From NCBI GenBank assembly GCA_003165075.1, contig PLSM01000170.1:1-46613 (forward strand): a stretch of DNA of 46,613 nt. Reading direction: 5' to 3'. Position numbers and translations under genes: made by a program. Below the pieces are notes generated by a model, which was not told where the DNA came from, made no database searches, and saw only the letters and a program-made list of their open reading frames with translations. Positions 43,004 through 46,613 of the stretch are shown here, piece by piece. The stretch's first letter is position 1, and every line of letters starts with the position of its first letter. This stretch comes from Acidobacteriaceae bacterium (GTDB taxonomy: Bacteria; Acidobacteriota; Terriglobia; Terriglobales; Acidobacteriaceae).

Positions 43004-43924
43004 ATGAGCCTCACGAACTTCCCCGAAGGTGGAGTTTCGGCCGCCGGTACACCCATCACAAGAGTCACCATGCCCGCACTGGCTGAGATGAAGCGCCAGG
43101 GCAAGCCCATCTCTGCACTCACCGCTTATGACTACTCGACCTCGCGCCTGTTGGACGAGGCCGGAATTGATCTTGTGTTGGTGGGCGATTCGCTGGCCAT
43201 GGTAGTTCTGGGCCACGAGAACACCCTGGCCGTCACTGTGGACGAAATGCTGCATCACACCAGGGCCGTGCGCCGTGCCGTGCGCCGCGCGCTGGTCGTG
43301 GCCGACATGCCATTCGGCAGCTACCATGGCGCCGTCAGCGAAGGCCTCGCCAACGCAGTCCGCTTTGTAAAGGAAGCCGGCGCAGAGGCTGTCAAGATCG
43401 AGGGGCCGCGCATCGAGTTGGTTCGCGCGCTCACCGAGGCCGAAATACCGGTCGTGGGCCATCTTGGGCTCACGCCGCAAAGCGTACACCGCATGGGCGG
43501 CTACCGCGTGCAGGCTCGCACTGCGGCGGGTGTGGAGCAGTTGAAGGCAGACGCGCACGCATTAGCCCTGGCGGGCGCCGGCGCGGTGGTGCTTGAAGGT
43601 ATTCCGCGCGAGGCTGCTGCGGCCATCACCGCGGAGTTAGCGATCCCCACCATTGGCATCGGCGCAGGCCCGGATTGTGACGGCCAGATCCTCGTCTTTC
43701 ACGATTTGCTCAACCTCACGTTCACGCCACCGGCCAAGTTTGTGCGCCGCTATGGCGATGCCGCTGCGCTCATCCGCTCAGCCGTCGAACATTATCGCGA
43801 AGACGTAGAACACCACGCCTTTCCGTCCGATCAAGAGAGCTACCATTTGCCTGAAGCGGTGCGCCGCGCTCTCGATCTCAAACAGGACGCAACTCAAAAA
43901 CTGCACGCGCTACGCAAAGCCTGA
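43004..43924 (+). CDS. panB: 3-methyl-2-oxobutanoate hydroxymethyltransferase
   Basis: The product is 306 residues. It adds a hydroxymethyl group from 5,10-methylene-THF to ketoisovalerate in pantothenate synthesis. ALTAYDYSTSRLLDEAG, VLVGDSLAMVVLGH, ADMPFGSYH, VKIEGP, GHLGLTPQSVH and TIGIGAGPDCDGQILVFHD cover the metal and substrate sites. Its stop shares a base with the panC start (TGATG), so translation is coupled. TATACT at 42948-42953 may be its -10 element. Confidence 0.96.
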   Translation: MSLTNFPEGGVSAAGTPITRVTMPALAEMKRQGKPISALTAYDYSTSRLLDEAGIDLVLVGDSLAMVVLGHENTLAVTVDEMLHHTRAVRRAVRRALVVADMPFGSYHGAVSEGLANAVRFVKEAGAEAVKIEGPRIELVRALTEAEIPVVGHLGLTPQSVHRMGGYRVQARTAAGVEQLKADAHALALAGAGAVVLEGIPREAAAAITAELAIPTIGIGAGPDCDGQILVFHDLLNLTFTPPAKFVRRYGDAAALIRSAVEHYREDVEHHAFPSDQESYHLPEAVRRALDLKQDATQKLHALRKA

Positions 43925-44781
43925 TGGAAATCCTCCGCACCGTAGCCGAGCTGCGTCAGTGGTCTCGCGCCCATAAAATCGCCAACCGGGCCGATGGCGT
44001 CAACACCATTGGCCTGGTGCCTACCATGGGTGCGCTCCACGCCGGGCACGCATCCTTGATTCGTGCTGCCAAAGTTTCCTGCTCACAAGCAGTCGTCAGC
44101 ATCTTTGTAAACCCCACCCAGTTTGGTCCCAATGAGGACTTTGCCCGTTATCCTCGCACTTTCGAGGCCGATTGCGCGCTCGCCCAGGCCGAGGGTGCCG
44201 GCGCGGTCTTCGCACCCCCGGTGGAAGAGTTGTATCCAGCCGGTGCAGCGACTTTCGTCGAGGTCGAAGGGTTAAGCAAGCGGCTGGACGGCGGTTCGCG
44301 CCCCAGCCATTTCCGCGGCGTCGCCACGGTGGTCGCCAAATTGTTCATCGCCTCTGAGGCTGATCGCGCTTTCTTCGGCCAGAAGGATGCAGCCCAGGTG
44401 GCTGTGCTCCGCCGCATGGTTGCCGACCTCCGGCTGGCCACTGAAATTGTGGTCTGCCCCATCGTCCGCGAGCCCGATGGACTGGCTCTCAGCTCTCGAA
44501 ACGCTTATCTCAGTCCTGGCGAGCGCATCCAGGCCCTCGCCCTCAGCCGCGCTATCCGGCAGGCTCAGGCGCTGGTCGCCAAAGGTGAGCGCCGCGCCGC
44601 CGCACTGATCGTCGCCGCACGCGAAGTCCTTGCTGTCGAATCCGCGATCCGCGTGGACTACATCGAGTTGGTCGACTGGGCAACCCTGGAGCCCGTAGAA
44701 GTCGCTGCTCCCGGCAGTCTTTTTGCCCTTGCCGCATGGGTAGGGGCTACGCGCCTCATTGACAACACGATCGTCGGCTGA
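43924..44781 (+). CDS. panC: pantothenate synthetase
   Basis: The product is 285 residues. It joins pantoate and beta-alanine using ATP. VPTMGALHAGHASLI holds the HxGH nucleotide-binding motif, VSIFVNPTQFGPNEDF follows, FGQKDAAQVAVLRRM and SSRNAYLSPGER complete the adenylate site. Together with panB and coaE elsewhere in the window it serves coenzyme A synthesis. No panD is seen. Confidence 0.96.
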   Translation: MEILRTVAELRQWSRAHKIANRADGVNTIGLVPTMGALHAGHASLIRAAKVSCSQAVVSIFVNPTQFGPNEDFARYPRTFEADCALAQAEGAGAVFAPPVEELYPAGAATFVEVEGLSKRLDGGSRPSHFRGVATVVAKLFIASEADRAFFGQKDAAQVAVLRRMVADLRLATEIVVCPIVREPDGLALSSRNAYLSPGERIQALALSRAIRQAQALVAKGERRAAALIVAAREVLAVESAIRVDYIELVDWATLEPVEVAAPGSLFALAAWVGATRLIDNTIVG

Positions 44782-44836
44782 CGCAGCACCAGAACTTTCT
44801 TGCCGAAGCATGAGCATCGGCTGCAAGCTGTAGTGA

Positions 44837-45736
44837 ATGCCGGAACTCCCCGACATCTCCGCCTACATCACGGCTCTTGAGCTGCGCATCCTCAACCAGC
44901 CGCTCGAGCGCGTACGGCTGGGCAGCGTGTTTCTGCTGCGCACCGTCGACCCGCCCCTCGCCAGTGCGGAGGGCCGCCCTGTGCGCGAACTCCGGCGCAT
45001 CGGCAAGCGCATCGCCATCGGTGTGGAGGGCGATCTGTGGCTGGTGCTGCACCTCATGATTGCCGGCCGTTTGCACTGGAAGCCACCCGGAGCCAAACTC
45101 GCGGGGCGCAACGCGCTGGCCGCCTTCGATTTTCCCTCCGGGTCGCTGGTCCTTACTGAGGCAGGCTCCAAGCGCCGCGCCTCGCTCCATGTGCTCCAGG
45201 GTGAAGAGGGTCTGCGCTCCGTCGATCCAGGCGGCGTGGAAGTCTTCTCCACCGGCCTCGACGGCTTTCGCACTGCGCTTACCCAGGAGAACCGGACCCT
45301 GAAGCGCGCCCTCACCGATCCCCGCCTGATCACCGGCGTCGGCAACGCGTACTCCGACGAAATTCTCCATGCGGCCCAGCTTTCGCCCATCGCGCTCACC
45401 CACAAGCTGAAATCCGAAGAATGGGAGCGCTTGTTCAGCGCGACGCGCTCCACGCTGGCGGTGTGGATGGATCGTCTGCACGCCGAGGCGCTGGAGAGCT
45501 TCCCTGAAAAGGTGACCGCATTTCGTCCCGAGATGGCAGTGCACGGTCGCTTTGGAGAAGCTTGTCCCCGTTGCGGCGCGAAGGTCCAGCGCATCCGCTA
45601 CGCCGATAACGAGACCAACTACTGTGCCCGCTGCCAGACCGGCGGAAAGGTCCTGGCCGACCGCAGTCTTTCCCGGCTTCTTGGATCGGATTGGCCGCGT
45701 ACCCTCGAAGAACTTGAAGCTCTGAAACGCCGCTGA
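44837..45736 (+). CDS. Fpg/Nei-family DNA glycosylase
   Basis: The product is 299 residues. Family members excise oxidised bases and nick the strand through an N-terminal proline. MPELPD gives the catalytic P2 and E3. LRRIGKR supplies the conserved lysine region, followed by HLMIAGRL. The helix-two-turn-helix is [16 protein letters not shown]-terminal zinc finger (CPRCGAKV ... NYCARC) binds DNA. About 30 residues extend beyond the finger. MutM versus Nei specificity cannot be decided from sequence inspection. It lies 55 bp after panC on the same strand. Confidence 0.9.
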   Translation: MPELPDISAYITALELRILNQPLERVRLGSVFLLRTVDPPLASAEGRPVRELRRIGKRIAIGVEGDLWLVLHLMIAGRLHWKPPGAKLAGRNALAAFDFPSGSLVLTEAGSKRRASLHVLQGEEGLRSVDPGGVEVFSTGLDGFRTALTQENRTLKRALTDPRLITGVGNAYSDEILHAAQLSPIALTHKLKSEEWERLFSATRSTLAVWMDRLHAEALESFPEKVTAFRPEMAVHGRFGEACPRCGAKVQRIRYADNETNYCARCQTGGKVLADRSLSRLLGSDWPRTLEELEALKRR

Positions 45737-45934
45737 AACCATCGAAGGCGCTGAATCCTTGGAAGCCTCTGAGCCTGCGGAACTTGTCCAATGATCTTGG
45801 GCTACTTTTCTCAGCGCGTTAAAGGGTGCCGCCACCGGGTTTGGAGTTGGCTCACGGATTTGACACCGCAGCCCGCTTTTGCGAGACTCAGAGATGCTGC
45901 CGATCTGGCTGAGAGTGCTAGATCTGTGTCCCGT

Positions 45935-46021
45935 GCCGAAGTGGCGGAATTGGCAGACGCGCGTGGTTCAGGTCCACGTACTCGCAAGGGTGTGGGGGTT
46001 CGAGTCCCTTCTTCGGCACCA
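45935..46021 (+). tRNA. tRNA-Leu (CAG)
   Basis: An 87-base cloverleaf. The acceptor GCCGAAG at 45935-45941 pairs with CTTCGGC, followed by ACCA (CCA encoded). The D-arm contains GAATTGGCAGAC. The anticodon CAG is at 45969-45971 inside the stem CGTGG...CCACG. A long variable arm (TACTCGCAAGGGTGT) marks a class II tRNA, and the T-loop is GTTCGAGTCC. It reads CUG codons. Confidence 0.95.
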
Positions 46022-46485
46022 ATAATACAAAATAAAGCACTTACAGCGGGTTTACCTACCCGCTGTACTACTTTTGGGACAAATCCTTCCAGAGACCTTA
46101 ATTCAACTTTCCAAGAATCCGCCCACCAGTAAACCACAGAAATTTGTCTATTTGCCTGAAGGTCAAGCCATTCATTGGTACCAACCCAACTTGCACGGCG
46201 GTTGGAGCTGGCGGTCGTCAAGCATGCCAGAGGCACGACTCTAAGAAATACGATTGTGGACGTCGATCCCCATTCAAATACTTTCAAGTTCAATTTGCTT
46301 GTTTCAAAGTTTTGAACCAGTTGAAATGCGAGGGGCAGATCAAGGCCTGAAATCCACGTCCTCTTTACGCCGGTTTTCGCCGAGTTCAATTTCAGGCAGA
46401 GATTTCAGTCGTTCTTGAGTTGTTCTGACACCACTCCCGCCCATCCTCTAAGACACCGTCGAGCCAAGCGGCACGGGGTATTTCC
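46022..46485. other. 464-bp gap after tRNA-Leu
   Basis: Only a terminator-like hairpin was recognised. Base composition looks lower in GC than the flanking genes. Open frames here are short or merely run antisense through the tRNA. tRNA 3' ends are common integration sites, but no integrase or attachment repeat was seen inside the window. Confidence 0.5.
46043..46066 (+). terminator. perfect 9-bp hairpin after tRNA-Leu
   Basis: ACAGCGGGT at 46043-46051 pairs exactly with ACCCGCTGT at 46058-46066 around TTACCT, 22 bases after the tRNA. A CTTTT run follows shortly after. Likely the tRNA terminator. Confidence 0.6.
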
Positions 46486-46613
46486 TCAGCGTTTATTCCT
46501 GATCCCCGGCTCCTGTGACTGCTCTTCCTTCGCGTCGGATCGGTCCGAATGAACGGGAATTCCGCTGATAAGGCCCTGATAGTTTGCCAGGCGTTTGCCC
46601 AGAATGATCACTC
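46486..46613 (-). CDS. 3' end of a gene running off the window (partial)
   Basis: Forty-one codons and a TGA are open on the minus strand from the window edge. The translated end (LGKRLANYQGLISG, then a polar Glu/Gln/Arg tail) looks like a cytoplasmic C-terminus of a longer protein. No family can be assigned from so little. A complete short gene starting at the GTG at 46611 cannot be excluded. Confidence 0.4.
   Translation of the reverse strand, partial: VIILGKRLANYQGLISGIPVHSDRSDAKEEQSQEPGIRNKR

Noticed and set aside
42818..43558. 5' extension of the polysaccharide deacetylase frame to 492 codons
   Set aside because: It runs antisense into panB and lacks protein-like sequence. The membrane anchor begins at the ATG at 42817.
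44756..45835. Minus-strand frame of 359 codons
   Set aside because: Antisense to the Fpg/Nei glycosylase, which has all its catalytic and zinc-finger residues.
45811..46389. Minus-strand frame of 192 codons across the tRNA
   Set aside because: It reads the complement of tRNA-Leu, giving the peptide EEGTRTPTPLRVRG that is a well-known tRNA translation artefact.

Overview
The window looks like the chromosome of an Acidobacteriota member (class Terriglobia, Acidobacteriaceae-like), possibly from a metagenome assembly. This is judged from GC-rich coding sequence, ASPIC/UnbV FG-GAP proteins, a protein kinase-like/TonB fusion, secreted plant-polysaccharide hydrolases and the housekeeping gene content; no species can be named from the sequence alone.

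Layout. (1) Positions 1-13.6 kb are an accessory, catabolic-looking stretch: a Tat-exported GH127-type beta-L-arabinofuranosidase, a relic of an IS5-type transposase, a secreted FG-GAP/ASPIC protein convergent with a TPR protein, an MtaA/CmuA-like methyltransferase, an RNase T2 lipoprotein, a membrane pseudokinase ending in a TonB domain, and a GH78 alpha-L-rhamnosidase. It ends at a decayed 3' fragment of a tRNA-Met gene (about 13.61-13.68 kb). (2) From 13.8 to 19.9 kb lies an aromatic amino-acid cluster on the plus strand: trpC-trpF-trpB-trpA, chorismate mutase, type I-beta DAHP synthase and tyrA, several of them overlapping or closely spaced. (3) From 19.9 to 21.1 kb is a PIN-domain toxin-like gene with an unusually large upstream partner. 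It is divergent from an 858-residue exported protein of unknown function, and a 560-bp hairpin-rich gap follows. (4) From 24.6 to 34 kb are a 7-Fe ferredoxin, a secreted metallophosphoesterase, an HDOD protein, a polytopic membrane protein, a three-gene tetraheme cytochrome / Tat FeS protein / NrfD quinone module preceded by three CRP/FNR-like boxes, and a SpoIIE-type phosphatase whose 5' end is separated by a one-base frameshift. (5) From 34.1 to 45.7 kb is a housekeeping region: folD-coaE-HtrA protease, purM-purN, hemL, a polysaccharide deacetylase, panB-panC and an Fpg/Nei glycosylase. (6) A tRNA-Leu(CAG) follows, then about 460 bp without a convincing gene, then the 3' end of a minus-strand reading frame at the window edge.

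How the genes fit together. GH127 and GH78 would release L-arabinose and L-rhamnose from plant cell-wall polymers. The aromatic cluster covers the first committed step (DAHP synthase), the chorismate branch point (chorismate mutase, prephenate dehydrogenase) and the last four tryptophan steps; trpE, trpG and trpD are not in view. The cytochrome/FeS/NrfD genes form a complete electron-transfer module without a catalytic subunit. panB/panC and coaE serve coenzyme A synthesis; folD and purN/purM link one-carbon metabolism with purine synthesis. No CRISPR array, rRNA, intact insertion sequence or prophage was seen.
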